From positions 2,480,001 to 2,544,000 of the forward strand of contig NZ_FWXT01000001.1 in assembly GCF_900176535.1 (NCBI RefSeq): a stretch of 64,000 bases of DNA. Reading direction: 5' to 3'. Source of the DNA: Pedobacter africanus. GTDB taxonomy: Bacteria > Bacteroidota > Bacteroidia > Sphingobacteriales > Sphingobacteriaceae. Position numbers and translations under genes: made by a program. Below the pieces are notes generated by a model. It did no database searches. It was not told the origin of the DNA and worked only from the letters and a program-made list of their open reading frames with translations. The first letter of the stretch is position 1. Every line of letters begins with the position of its first letter. Shown here in pieces: positions 1 through 8,361 of the stretch.

Positions 1-686
1 ACAGCAATCCTGTTGTCCATTTCTTCACGCTTTCGCTGCAACTCCTGCTGTAATTGGATGCGGACGTTAAAATCGTGAGAGACTTTGCGGTAAAAAAAGA
101 AAGTGATCAAAACCGCAATGATAGCGGCCAGGATAATGAGCATTGGTGTATAGCCGGCCAGCTTGTTCATATCGGCTGTTCGCAGCTCCAGCAAGCGTTT
201 CTCCTCTGTCTGCATCAATTTGATCAAATCACGAGCGGCATCCATATAGGTTTTTCCGTTCACCAGCTCTGCAACGCTTACATTCCCGCCCCTGCTTTTT
301 ATTCCAACGGTCTTCTGCAAGATCTCCAGCCGGCCTACAATAATCTCACGCAGTTTCTTAACATTCTTTTGCTGTACCGGATTGTCCCTGGTCTCTTTAC
401 CTACCTCATCCAGCAGATAAAGCGCATTTTGCTTTGCGCCTACATAGGGGGCCAAAAAATCTTTTTCCCCAGTCAGCAAATACCCTCGCTGTCCGGTTTC
501 AGCATCTTTTAAGGTAGAAATCACCCCATCCAGCTTGGTCATGACTTCATTGCTGTGCGCTACCATCTCTCCGCTCCTGATGAGATTTTTGATACTGATG
601 TAAGAGGCCAGCGAGGTAATGAACAATACCAGCAACGATAGCCCCAAACCAATGCGAAGGTTATTTTTTATAGATTTTTTACTCAT
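1..686 (-). CDS. CHASE3-domain sensor protein, probably a histidine kinase (3' part outside window)
   Basis: The frame opens at ATG 686 (MSKKSIKNNLR) and runs off the left edge, so only about 228 N-terminal residues are visible. A membrane segment follows the basic start (roughly residues 11-32), then a helical extracytoplasmic region containing DAETGQRGYLLTG, the hallmark of a CHASE3 sensor domain. A second membrane segment (about residues 178-198) is followed by a charged, Gln/Glu-rich helix. The catalytic part is not visible; a histidine kinase or diguanylate-type output is inferred from the family. The start lies only 11 bases after the stop of the REC-histidine kinase gene, so the two are probably one operon and one signalling pathway. 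Confidence 0.8.
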   Translation of the reverse strand, partial: MSKKSIKNNLRIGLGLSLLVLFITSLASYISIKNLIRSGEMVAHSNEVMTKLDGVISTLKDAETGQRGYLLTGEKDFLAPYVGAKQNALYLLDEVGKETRDNPVQQKNVKKLREIIVGRLEILQKTVGIKSRGGNVSVAELVNGKTYMDAARDLIKLMQTEEKRLLELRTADMNKLAGYTPMLIILAAIIAVLITFFFYRKVSHDFNVRIQLQQELQRKREEMDNRIA

Positions 687-697
687 AAATTTCTGTT

Positions 698-1822
698 TTA
701 ATCTGTTACCGGAACAGTGTTCAGCGGCAGGGTGAAATAAAATTCCGAACCCTCGCCCAATTTACTTTTAACCCCCACTTCACCACCATGACGGTTAATA
801 ATTTCGGCCGAGATATACAAGCCTATGCCTAAACCCTGGAAATGGATGGAAGTTTCTTCAACCCTATAAAATTTTTCAAATACATGTTTCTGCAGCTCTG
901 GTTCAATACCTATTCCGAAATCACGAACCCCCAGGTATAATTTGTCGCCTGTGGTATGCAGGTTGATCTCTACTCTGCTCGTTCCCGGAGAGTATTTAAT
1001 GGCATTGGTCAGAAAGTTAACGATCACCTGCTCAATACGCATCTCATCGGCATAAATCTGCTGGGGCGCAGTCCCTTTTCTAATGAAATTAAATTCCGGA
1101 TTGGCCTGATGTATGATCTCCAGAACGCCATCCAGCAAGGTATCCAGTACAAAATGTTTTTTGTTGAATTTAAGTTTCCCGCTCTCTATTTTGGAAATAT
1201 CCAGCAAATCGGCAATCAGTTCATTGAGTTTTTCCAATTGCACCTGCGCTTTGGCCAGGTGCTTCTTAACCGTAGGGATATCGCCTTTGTCCACACTTCT
1301 GCCCAGCAGCTGTACGTAGCCCTTTACACTGGTTAAAGGTGTTTTTAACTCATGACTGGCAATACTGATGAATTCATCTTTTTTACGCTCCGCCTTTTTT
1401 CTGAATTCAATTTCATCCAGCAGGGCTTTCTGTATTTCTATGAGTTTCCGGCTTTGCTCGTAAATGCGGTAAAAGGTTTTTACCTTTAACAGCAGGATAT
1501 CCATATCCACAGGTTTAGTGATGTAATCCAGGCCCCCTGATGAATATCCCCTGGTGATAAATTTAAGCTCTGTATTTGCTGCTGATAAAAAGATGATCGC
1601 TGTTTCTTTAGCTTTGCTGTATCCCGAAATCGCTTCTGCAACCTCAAACCCATCCATTCCAGGCATCTGTACATCCAGGATGATCAGCACATATTCATTT
1701 CTAAGTACTTTTTTTAAGGCTTCTTCTCCCGATGACGCGGTATCTACTTCAAAATTATGCCGTTCCAGCACCTTTTTTAAAGAGATCAGGTTCTCCGGGG
1801 TATCATCTACTATTAATATCAT
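698..1822 (-). CDS. Response regulator-histidine kinase hybrid
   Basis: This 374-residue soluble protein has an N-terminal receiver domain (DD at 6-7, phospho-acceptor D50 in LIILDVQMPGMDG, K103) followed by a short helical linker. The histidine kinase core has its H-box at H157 (SIASHELKTPLTS), an N-box (NFLTNAIKYSP) and glycine boxes (DFGIGIEPE, GLGIGLYIS). There is no membrane segment, so it likely receives phosphate or a signal from a partner, plausibly the CHASE3 protein encoded immediately downstream on the same strand. The output target is unknown because no DNA-binding domain is present. ATG 1822 is the only sensible start because the receiver begins at once (MILIVDD). Confidence 0.9.
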   Translation of the reverse strand: MILIVDDTPENLISLKKVLERHNFEVDTASSGEEALKKVLRNEYVLIILDVQMPGMDGFEVAEAISGYSKAKETAIIFLSAANTELKFITRGYSSGGLDYITKPVDMDILLLKVKTFYRIYEQSRKLIEIQKALLDEIEFRKKAERKKDEFISIASHELKTPLTSVKGYVQLLGRSVDKGDIPTVKKHLAKAQVQLEKLNELIADLLDISKIESGKLKFNKKHFVLDTLLDGVLEIIHQANPEFNFIRKGTAPQQIYADEMRIEQVIVNFLTNAIKYSPGTSRVEINLHTTGDKLYLGVRDFGIGIEPELQKHVFEKFYRVEETSIHFQGLGIGLYISAEIINRHGGEVGVKSKLGEGSEFYFTLPLNTVPVTD

Positions 1823-1885
1823 TATTTAAACATAAATAAAGGCTTTACTCTTGTATAACACTTTGCAGCTAAAATTATACAAGTT

Positions 1886-1903
1886 TATAAGTTTAAACTT
1901 ATA
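1886..1903. promoter_or_regulatory. 18-bp perfect palindrome upstream of the REC-kinase gene
   Basis: An 18-bp perfect palindrome centred on GTTTAAAC lies about 65 bases upstream of the REC-histidine kinase start and downstream of the metallopeptidase gene. It could be an operator for the kinase operon. Its AT-richness makes a chance occurrence possible. Confidence 0.3.
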
Positions 1904-1938
1904 TATCATCATTTTGTTGCAAAAGGTCTAATTATAAA

Positions 1939-2778
1939 TTATAACCTGTTGGAATTAAAAGTATCTCCCTGCCTGAAATCGCCGGTATCAAATCCTTTTT
2001 TGAACCAGTACATCCGTTGGGCCGAAGTACCGTGTGTAAAGGCATCCGGCACCACCTCTCCTTGCGCCTGTTTCTGAAGCTTATCATCGCCAATTGCATT
2101 GGCAGCGGTCAGTGCCTCTTCAATATCTCCCTCGTCCAGCCTGAAATTGGCCTGGTTTTGCGCATGATGTGCCCACAGTCCGGCAAAAAAATCGGCCTGA
2201 AGCTCCAGCTTAACCGAAAGCTTATTGTATTCCACTTCAGTTAAGTGTGCCCTTTCCCGCTGTACCTTTTCTGAGATCCCCAGCAGGTTTTGCACGTGGT
2301 GCCCAACCTCATGCGCAATCACATAAGCCTGCGCAAAATCCCCGGCAGCGCCAAAACGGTCCTTTAAATCTTTATAAAATGTTAAATCAATGTATACTTT
2401 ATGATCGGCCGGACAATAGAACGGCCCTACCGCAGAACTGGCATTGCCGCAGGCCGATGCCACCATATTGTCGAACAAAGTAAGTACCGGGGCCTCATAC
2501 TCACGCCCCATTTGCTGAAACTGTGCTACCCATACCGAGTCCGTCGACTCCAGTACACCGGCAACAAACTTCCCTTCAACATCGGTGGGAACCCCTCTTT
2601 TACCTTCTGCAGGGGCTTGCTGACCAACAGGAAGCTGGCTCACTAATCCCGAAAAATCCTGTCCGAAGATCAAACCTAAAACTACTACGATGATGGCCGC
2701 GCCACCACCAAGCACCTTTCCGCCACTCATTCCCCTCCTGTCATCAACATTACTGCTACCTTTTCCGAACCATTGCAT
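1939..2778 (-). CDS. Neutral zinc metallopeptidase, YpfJ family
   Basis: The product matches the putative neutral zinc metallopeptidase family (Pfam Zn_peptidase). It begins MQWFGKGSSNVDDRRG, the usual family opening, then has one membrane segment (GGGAAIIVVVLGLIFG). The catalytic domain contains the HExxH zinc motif (HEVGHH, about residues 156-161) and a downstream ELQADFFAG stretch. The frame extends upstream to a TTG at 2817, but ATG 2778 fits the family N-terminus and gives 279 residues. It is expected to be membrane-anchored with an extracytoplasmic catalytic domain. The physiological substrate of this family is not established. It stands between gltX and the kinase operon with no clear functional link. 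Confidence 0.88.
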   Translation of the reverse strand: MQWFGKGSSNVDDRRGMSGGKVLGGGAAIIVVVLGLIFGQDFSGLVSQLPVGQQAPAEGKRGVPTDVEGKFVAGVLESTDSVWVAQFQQMGREYEAPVLTLFDNMVASACGNASSAVGPFYCPADHKVYIDLTFYKDLKDRFGAAGDFAQAYVIAHEVGHHVQNLLGISEKVQRERAHLTEVEYNKLSVKLELQADFFAGLWAHHAQNQANFRLDEGDIEEALTAANAIGDDKLQKQAQGEVVPDAFTHGTSAQRMYWFKKGFDTGDFRQGDTFNSNRL

Positions 2779-2847
2779 ATATATCCTGTTTATTTGGTTA
2801 ATAAAAGTTTGCGACAATTGTTATACCAAAAATAAAAGAATATAAGA

Positions 2848-4356
2848 TTAATTAAATGCAGCTATAGCTTTATGGATTCTTTCGATAGTTTCTGCTGCCC
2901 CAAGGCTCACCGCAATGTCGAACACGCCCGGCCCGAATTTTCCGCCAACAAGCATAACCCTCAAAGGAAGCATCAGCTCTCCGGGCTTAAAATTATGCGC
3001 TGCAGCCAGTATTTTAAACTTTTCCTCCAGCACTGCCGCGGATTGTCCATCTTCCAGCTCCGAAGCATAGGCTTCAAAAAAAGCAGCCTTTTCAGCAGTC
3101 CATTTTGGTTTTACTGCGTCCAGGTCATAATTCCCCGGAGCATTAAAAAAGTAAGCTCCCTGCGCAACAAAATCACCAAGCAGGTTACAGCGGTCTTTAA
3201 TCAGGTCAATCACTTTCGCCAGCTGTACATCTTCTCCGGTTTCTGTATCCGCAGCGGCAAAAGCTTCCTTTACAAATGGAAGCAGTTCCTGTGCTTTACT
3301 CTTTTTTATCCATTCATGGTTATACCATTTGGCTTTTTCAAAATCAAACTTTGCACCAGCTTTACTGATCCTTTCTACTGAAAACTTATCTATCAGTTCG
3401 GCCATAGCAAACAACTCCTGATCTGTACCATCGTTCCAGCCCAGCATCGCCAGCAGGTTTACAAATGCTTCCGGCATAAAACCCAGCTCCTTAAAGCCTT
3501 TGGTCAGGTCGCCGGTTTTTGGGTCTGTCCAATTTTGTGCATAAACGGGGAATCCCAGCCTGTCGCCATCCCTTTTGCTCAGCTTACCATTGCCGTCCGG
3601 CTTCAGGATCAGCGGCAAATGCACCCACACAGGCATTTCGTCTCCCCAGCCCAGGTACCTCCACAACAAGACATGGATAGGTGCAGAAGGCAGCCACTCC
3701 TCCCCTCTGAAAACATGGCTGATCTCCATCGCCCTGTCGTCCGCAACAACCGCCAGATGATAGGTGGGCATGCCATCGGCTTTCAGGAGTACTTTATCGT
3801 CAATCAGGTTGGTATCAAAGCTCACGTGCCCCCTGATCAGATCCGTAAAAGATACCAGCTCATTTTCAGGGATTTTAATCCGCACCACATGCGGTGTATT
3901 ACTGGCCAGCAAGGCCGAAACTTCTGCAGCATCAAGGGTCAGTGAGTTTCGCATCACGGCCCTTGTTGCCAGTCCGTAAGTAAAATTAGGGATCTCTTTG
4001 CGTTTGGCCTCCAGTTCCTCGGAAGTATCAAAAGCATAGTAGGCATGCCCGCTGGCAACCAGCTGCTCAGCATACTGCCGGTAAGTCGCCTTCCGTTCAC
4101 TTTGCCGGTAAGGCCCAAAAGGACCGCCAAGCGAAGGGCTCTCATCAGGCTTTAATCCACACCATTCCAGGCAGGAAGCAATATATTCTTCTGCCCCATC
4201 CACAAAACGGGTCTGGTCGGTATCTTCTATCCGCAATACAAATGTACCGTTGTGCTTTTTGGCAAACAGATAATTGAATAAAGCGGTACGCACGCCGCCC
4301 AAATGAAGTCCCCCTGTCGGGCTGGGGGCAAACCTTACTCTTACTTTCTTTTCCAT
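2848..4356 (-). CDS. gltX: Glutamyl-tRNA synthetase
   Basis: This is the class I aminoacyl-tRNA synthetase that charges tRNA-Glu with glutamate in the cytoplasm. The HIGH-type motif lies in FAPSPTGGLHLGG (residues 9-21) and the KMSKS-type motif is KLSKR (about 258-262). The 502-residue length is normal. An in-frame ATG at 4398 would add 14 hydrophobic residues and overlap the divergent kinase gene; ATG 4356 (MEKKVRVRFAPSPTG) matches the family start. Whether it is discriminating or non-discriminating cannot be told from sequence alone; no gatCAB genes are in the window. Confidence 0.97.
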   Translation of the reverse strand: MEKKVRVRFAPSPTGGLHLGGVRTALFNYLFAKKHNGTFVLRIEDTDQTRFVDGAEEYIASCLEWCGLKPDESPSLGGPFGPYRQSERKATYRQYAEQLVASGHAYYAFDTSEELEAKRKEIPNFTYGLATRAVMRNSLTLDAAEVSALLASNTPHVVRIKIPENELVSFTDLIRGHVSFDTNLIDDKVLLKADGMPTYHLAVVADDRAMEISHVFRGEEWLPSAPIHVLLWRYLGWGDEMPVWVHLPLILKPDGNGKLSKRDGDRLGFPVYAQNWTDPKTGDLTKGFKELGFMPEAFVNLLAMLGWNDGTDQELFAMAELIDKFSVERISKAGAKFDFEKAKWYNHEWIKKSKAQELLPFVKEAFAAADTETGEDVQLAKVIDLIKDRCNLLGDFVAQGAYFFNAPGNYDLDAVKPKWTAEKAAFFEAYASELEDGQSAAVLEEKFKILAAAHNFKPGELMLPLRVMLVGGKFGPGVFDIAVSLGAAETIERIHKAIAAFN

Positions 4357-4367
4357 AATTACTGCTG

Positions 4368-4375
4368 CAAAGATA
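4368..4375 (-). promoter_or_regulatory. -7 element candidate for gltX
   Basis: Reading on the minus strand, TATCTTTG matches the Bacteroidota -7 consensus TAnnTTTG, 11 bases before the gltX start. No good -33 TTG/TTTG was found at the usual distance, so support is moderate. Confidence 0.4.
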
Positions 4376-4403
4376 TATATTTTGTAATTTGCCTTCATAT
4401 GCT

Positions 4404-5621
4404 ATGAATCCATACGAGAAAAAACGCCGCTGGAAATTCTTTTTACTTGTCTTTGCCATTCTAATTGGCACAGCTTCTGTTTTTTACAGCGATTTCTTTG
4501 TAAAAAAGATGGAACGCGAGGAACAGCTCCAGTTCCAACTCTATGTTAAGGTAACAGAACAGACCCTGGCCATGTACGATGATGACCGCTATACAGGCCT
4601 GATCGACCTGATCCGTACCAATACCAAACTGCCTGTGATCATGACCGATTCCAGGGGCGATATCATCAGTTACCAGGGGCTGGATTCCACCAAAACGAAT
4701 TACGACCTCGAAAAGAAGGCTGGTGTGAATTACGACCCCGCTTATTTTGCGCGGGAACTCAAAAAAATGAAGCAGCAGCATTCCGCAACCCCAATACTGG
4801 GCGGCGATGATACCCGCTGGTACATTTACCATAAAGATTCTGCTACCCTAACCCAGCTGCGCTATTTTCCTTATATCCAGCTCGCAGTAATCGGCCTCTT
4901 CCTGCTTACCGCGTATATCGCCTTCAGTTCGGCCCGAAAGGCGGAACAGGACCAGGTATGGGTAGGTATGGCTAAAGAAACCGCCCATCAGCTAGGTACT
5001 CCCATCTCTTCCCTTATGGCCTGGGTAGAGCTGATCAAATCCCGCTTTGACGCCGAAGAAGACCCGCTGATAGCAGAAATGGAGAACGACATCAAACGGC
5101 TGGAAGTCATTACCGACCGTTTCTCAAAGATTGGCTCCAAACCTATCGTAGAGGACCATGTAGTCTATACTGTCATCTATAATTTTGTGGAATATTTCAA
5201 ACTGCGCACTTCCGATAAAATCGTCTTCAAAATCATTGGGGATGAACAGGTAAGGGCTTTGCTAAATGTTCCGCTGTTCGATTGGGTGACTGAGAACCTA
5301 CTTAAAAACGCAGCAAATGCCATCGAAAATGAAGGCACCATCACCATCAATATTATAGAAAACCTGACCAAGGAAGAAGTATTCATTGATGTAACAGATA
5401 CCGGCAAAGGCATCGCCCGGTCAAAATTTGATGCCGTATTCCAGCCGGGCTATACCACCAGAAAAAGGGGCTGGGGGCTGGGCCTTTCACTTACCAAAAG
5501 GATCATTGAAAATTACCATAACGGACAGATCTTTGTGAAAGACTCTGAACTGGGCAAAGGCACGACTTTTCGTATCATTTTAAAAAGCAGCATAACTTAT
5601 GAACCGACCTCAAACACATGA
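4404..5621 (+). CDS. Membrane sensor histidine kinase
   Basis: This 405-residue protein has two membrane segments (about residues 12-30 and 155-175) flanking a small extracytoplasmic sensor region of roughly 120 residues. The dimerisation/phosphoacceptor motif is KETAHQLGTPISSLMAW, in which Gln replaces the usual Glu after the histidine. The ATPase domain has N-box NLLKNAANAIE and glycine boxes DTGKGI and GWGLGLSL. The frame has a TTG at 4389, but ATG 4404 (MNPYEKKRRW) is preferred. The 3' end overlaps the DinB gene by 23 bases. No response regulator gene is adjacent, so the partner is unknown. Confidence 0.88.
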   Translation: MNPYEKKRRWKFFLLVFAILIGTASVFYSDFFVKKMEREEQLQFQLYVKVTEQTLAMYDDDRYTGLIDLIRTNTKLPVIMTDSRGDIISYQGLDSTKTNYDLEKKAGVNYDPAYFARELKKMKQQHSATPILGGDDTRWYIYHKDSATLTQLRYFPYIQLAVIGLFLLTAYIAFSSARKAEQDQVWVGMAKETAHQLGTPISSLMAWVELIKSRFDAEEDPLIAEMENDIKRLEVITDRFSKIGSKPIVEDHVVYTVIYNFVEYFKLRTSDKIVFKIIGDEQVRALLNVPLFDWVTENLLKNAANAIENEGTITINIIENLTKEEVFIDVTDTGKGIARSKFDAVFQPGYTTRKRGWGLGLSLTKRIIENYHNGQIFVKDSELGKGTTFRIILKSSITYEPTSNT

Positions 5622-6102
5622 GTACCCCGTTTGGGGAGCACAATACATCAGCCTGGTTGACGACGATGTATTGGGTATACTGAAAAAACAAGCATCTGAA
5701 TTCCCGGACTTCCTCAACACATTGATCGAAAAAGCCGACTATGCCTATGCCCCGGGCAAATGGACCATAAAAGAGCTTGCCGGGCATGTTATAGACACAG
5801 AACGCATCCTCACCTATCGCTTAACCTGTTTTGCGCGTTCCGAGCAGCATGCCCTTCCGGGATTTGATGAAAATGATTATGTCGCCAATGCGCATTTCTC
5901 CGACAGGAGCCTGCTTAGCCTATCGGAAGAATTTGCTTTATTGCGAAAGTCTAACCTATACCTCTTCAACTCACTTACTGAAAAAGAACTGAACAGAAGC
6001 GGAACGGCCTCCGAAAGGCAGATCAGCGTACGCGCACTTCTTTTTGTAATTGCCGGTCATCTGATCCACCATACCCAAATTATAAAAAGCCGTTACCTAT
6101 GA
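5599..6102 (+). CDS. DinB-family protein (putative metal-dependent transferase/hydrolase)
   Basis: The 167-residue product has the four-helix DinB/YfiT fold signature: WTIKELAGHVIDTERI near residue 57 and GHLIHHTQII near the C-terminus supply histidines of the likely three-His metal site. Family members include bacillithiol S-transferase-type enzymes and many uncharacterised proteins, so the substrate is not predicted. The start overlaps the end of the histidine kinase gene by 23 bases and its stop overlaps the thioesterase start (ATGA), indicating translational coupling of the three genes. Confidence 0.85.
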   Translation: MNRPQTHEYPVWGAQYISLVDDDVLGILKKQASEFPDFLNTLIEKADYAYAPGKWTIKELAGHVIDTERILTYRLTCFARSEQHALPGFDENDYVANAHFSDRSLLSLSEEFALLRKSNLYLFNSLTEKELNRSGTASERQISVRALLFVIAGHLIHHTQIIKSRYL

Positions 6103-6521
6103 TCTGGTTTTCCAACTTTAGCCCCGAAGCATTAAATGACAGGCCCAAAAACCATATGGGCGCTTTTTTGGACATACAATTCACCAAAGTAGAAGCAGAC
6201 ACCCTAACGGCAACCATGCCCGTTGATGAGCGGACACACCAGCCCGCAGGCATTTTACATGGCGGAGCCTCTGTTGTCTTGGCCGAGACCCTGGGCAGTA
6301 TCGCCTCCTTTATGTGTATAGACCCTGAAAAATATTACGCGGTAGGCCTCGAGATCAATGCCAACCATTTGCGGCCTGTGAAATCAGGATTGGTAACCGG
6401 AGTCTGTAAGCCCCTGCATATTGGCGCAAAAACCCATGTATGGGAAATTAAGATTTATAACGACAAGGGAAAAATGAACTGCATCAGCAGACTAACTGTT
6501 GCCATCCTTAAAAAGGCCTGA
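6099..6521 (+). CDS. Hotdog-fold acyl-CoA thioesterase, PaaI/MenI-like
   Basis: This 140-residue protein shows the hotdog thioesterase pattern HQPAGILHGGASVVLAETLG, with the conserved HGG loop and catalytic Glu. It is of the PaaI/YdiI/MenI type, which hydrolyses small aromatic or 1,4-dihydroxy-2-naphthoyl-CoA esters. No menaquinone or phenylacetate genes are next to it, so the exact acyl-CoA substrate is open. Its ATG overlaps the DinB stop by four bases. It converges with the Crp/Fnr gene, with only 8 bases between stops. Confidence 0.85.
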   Translation: MIWFSNFSPEALNDRPKNHMGAFLDIQFTKVEADTLTATMPVDERTHQPAGILHGGASVVLAETLGSIASFMCIDPEKYYAVGLEINANHLRPVKSGLVTGVCKPLHIGAKTHVWEIKIYNDKGKMNCISRLTVAILKKA

Positions 6522-6529
6522 AAGCAGGC

Positions 6530-7135
6530 TTATTTAATTTCCGATCTGATCCTGCTTAAAGTGACCTGTGTTACCCCAAGGTAAGAGGCAATATAACCCA
6601 ATTGTATCCGCTGCACCAATGCCGGGTTGTCGCGCAGCAATTCGCTGTACCTTTCTGTAGCGGTCTTAAAGAGGCGGCCGATTAAACACTCTTCCGATTT
6701 GATCAGCTCCAGCTCCGCAAGCTTCCGGCCCCAGTTGGCAAATGCGGCATCTTCCTTAAACAGAACCTCCAGTGCCGCCGTTTTGATCTCATACAATACG
6801 CTGTTCTCCAGCAGTTCCACACTTTCATAACCCGGCTGGTCGTTGATATAGCTGTTGTAAGAGAGGACCAGATCGCCCTCCATTCCAAACCAGAAGGTGA
6901 TCTGGCTGTCGGCACTTTCACAAAAAGCACGGGCAATCCCTTTTTCAATAAAATAAATAGATTTTTCCGTGCGCCCCGCCCTGATAATCAATCTGTTTTT
7001 GCGAATTTCCACACGCTGCATGATCCCTAATAACTGATTCAGCTGGGCTGTACTTAGGGGATAAATGCCTTTTATTTTATTTAAAATGTTCTGCAAAAGG
7101 AGATTTTTTATAAAGATAAAATACCAGGGGCTCAT
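6530..7135 (-). CDS. Crp/Fnr-family transcription regulator
   Basis: The 201-residue protein has a cyclic-nucleotide-binding-like beta-roll (about residues 20-130, for example RAGRTEKSIYFIEKGIARAF) and a C-terminal helix-turn-helix (IQLGYIASYLGVTQVTLSRIR). This is the common Bacteroidota version, whose effector is usually unknown. ATG 7135 sits inside a perfect 13-bp inverted repeat (7129-7161) that may be its own operator or an mRNA hairpin. The N-terminus MSPWYFIF is unusual, so a slightly later non-ATG start cannot be excluded. It is divergent from the SMR exporter gene and may regulate it. Confidence 0.87.
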   Translation of the reverse strand: MSPWYFIFIKNLLLQNILNKIKGIYPLSTAQLNQLLGIMQRVEIRKNRLIIRAGRTEKSIYFIEKGIARAFCESADSQITFWFGMEGDLVLSYNSYINDQPGYESVELLENSVLYEIKTAALEVLFKEDAAFANWGRKLAELELIKSEECLIGRLFKTATERYSELLRDNPALVQRIQLGYIASYLGVTQVTLSRIRSEIK

Positions 7136-7161
7136 TTTTTAACATTTGTAAAAAATGAGCC
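7129..7161. promoter_or_regulatory. Perfect 13-bp inverted repeat at the crp/fnr start
   Basis: GGCTCATTTTTTA at 7129-7141 is exactly mirrored by TAAAAAATGAGCC at 7149-7161 with a 7-base spacer. It covers the crp/fnr start codon and lies 14 bases before the -7 box of the SMR gene. It is either an operator for the neighbouring regulator or an RNA hairpin masking the start codon. Confidence 0.55.
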
Positions 7162-7174
7162 GCCGGAATCGGGG

Positions 7175-7182
7175 TATCTTTG
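7175..7182 (+). promoter_or_regulatory. -7 element for the SMR exporter gene
   Basis: TATCTTTG is a perfect match to the Bacteroidota -7 consensus TAnnTTTG, 17 bases before the SMR start codon. The nearest TTTG upstream (7145-7148) is 26 bases away, longer than the usual 19-21, so the -33 element is uncertain. Confidence 0.5.
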
Positions 7183-7199
7183 TCGCAAATTATTAAATT

Positions 7200-7523
7200 A
7201 TGAACTGGATTATCTTAGTTATTGCCGGAGTTTTTGAAGTAGGGTTCACAACCTGTTTAAAATTGTCCAACAATTTCAGCAACATGAAATGGAGCATTGC
7301 CTTTTTCATCTGCATTACATTGAGCTTTATATTGCTAAACAAAGCTACTCAAACCCTGCCAATGGGCACAGCATATGCCGTTTGGACTGGTATCGGTGCA
7401 GTAGGAACCGTTTTGGTCGGAATTTTCTTTTTTGAAGAACCAGCGAACTTCTGGCGGATCTTTTTTATTGCCACACTGATTGGTTCTATTCTGGGCCTGA
7501 AATTCCTGGCCGGAGGCCATTAA
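7200..7523 (+). CDS. sugE: Small multidrug resistance protein, Gdx/SugE-type exporter
   Basis: This 107-residue protein has four membrane segments and the SMR proton/substrate glutamate E13 (IAGVFEVGF). It aligns with guanidinium exporters of the Gdx (SugE) subtype: GTAYAVWTGIGA keeps Y59 and W62, and S42 is present. Position 16, normally Trp in Gdx proteins, is Phe here (EVGF rather than EVVW), so substrate range could differ. It should work as an antiparallel dimer exchanging protons for guanidinium-like or quaternary cations. There is no room for a guanidine riboswitch in the 64-base leader. It is divergent from the Crp/Fnr gene. Confidence 0.85.
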   Translation: MNWIILVIAGVFEVGFTTCLKLSNNFSNMKWSIAFFICITLSFILLNKATQTLPMGTAYAVWTGIGAVGTVLVGIFFFEEPANFWRIFFIATLIGSILGLKFLAGGH

Positions 7524-7529
7524 AATGCA

Positions 7530-8084
7530 CTATTTAATTTCAATAGGAAGCTCTACCACTGTACGGTCCCAGCCCAATACCATATTGGCTCCCTTGGGTT
7601 GGGGCGTAAAGGTAATCGAAAAGGCCTCTATCGGTTTATCCTGTAGTGCAACCGGCACCTCTACCCGGACAACATCTTCGGCCTGGTTATAGCTGAATGC
7701 TCCCCAGCGGTCTGTCTGTTTATTGATGATCAGTATCCATTTCCCCGGATTTGGAATAGCAAACAGGCTATAGCTGCCAGGTTTAATGGTTTTACCCCCC
7801 ACCACAACGCGTTTGAAGAATTTAATTTCAGTGCATTCATTGGCACCAACGCGCCATACTTTATCAAACTGCTCCAGCACCCCAAAAATTTCACGTCCTT
7901 TTCTTGTCGGCCTGGAATAAACCACTTTAATAGATGGTGTTGAGCCGTCTTTGGCTTTGGCTGAATTTAATGGGTAGTAGACAATGTCTGCGGGACTGGC
8001 ATCTACAGGCGCAAACTTTAACTCCTGTGCCCTGGCGCCAAGGGTAAACACCGCCAGAATTGCGATAAAACTTAATCTCTTCAT
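7530..8084 (-). CDS. Secreted DUF2911-family protein
   Basis: The 184-residue product starts with a signal peptide (MKRLSFIAILAVFTLGARAQ) and carries the DUF2911 core, including VVYSRPTRKGREIFG, VWRVGANECTEI and GSYSLFAIPNPGKW. The family is common in Bacteroidota and has no established function; beta-rich periplasmic proteins are expected. It converges with the SMR gene (6 bases between stops) and is followed 28 bases upstream by the small membrane protein gene on the same strand, possibly co-transcribed. Confidence 0.82.
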   Translation of the reverse strand: MKRLSFIAILAVFTLGARAQELKFAPVDASPADIVYYPLNSAKAKDGSTPSIKVVYSRPTRKGREIFGVLEQFDKVWRVGANECTEIKFFKRVVVGGKTIKPGSYSLFAIPNPGKWILIINKQTDRWGAFSYNQAEDVVRVEVPVALQDKPIEAFSITFTPQPKGANMVLGWDRTVVELPIEIK

Positions 8085-8112
8085 GGGCCTTTTCCCTGAT
8101 AAGGTTAAACGA

Positions 8113-8295
8113 CTAGTATTCGCGGCCTTTAACGATTCCGTTTAAAAAGACAGCACCAAATATAAATCCGATAATTCCGCCTAAAATAGACCAGCCAAAG
8201 CTTCCTGAAATGATAGCCGCAGTTAAAATCCCAAAAAACAGGCCCAGTACATAATAAACCCAATCAAATGTGTTGTTGTTCTCTTCTTTAATCAT
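8113..8295 (-). CDS. Small two-helix membrane protein, unrecognised
   Basis: A 60-residue frame with ATG start encodes an acidic N-terminus (MIKEENNNTFDW) and two glycine-rich hydrophobic helices separated by GSFGWS. I do not recognise a family. Support for it being real comes from the compact membrane-protein composition, a proper start, and a TATCTTTG -7-like box on the same strand at 8315-8322. It is too short for a confident functional call. Confidence 0.6.
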   Translation of the reverse strand: MIKEENNNTFDWVYYVLGLFFGILTAAIISGSFGWSILGGIIGFIFGAVFLNGIVKGREY

Positions 8296-8361
8296 TACAT
8301 TAATTCTTAGGCCCCAAAGATATTGAATTATTTGATCTGTGTATAATTATTGCAGCTTTAT

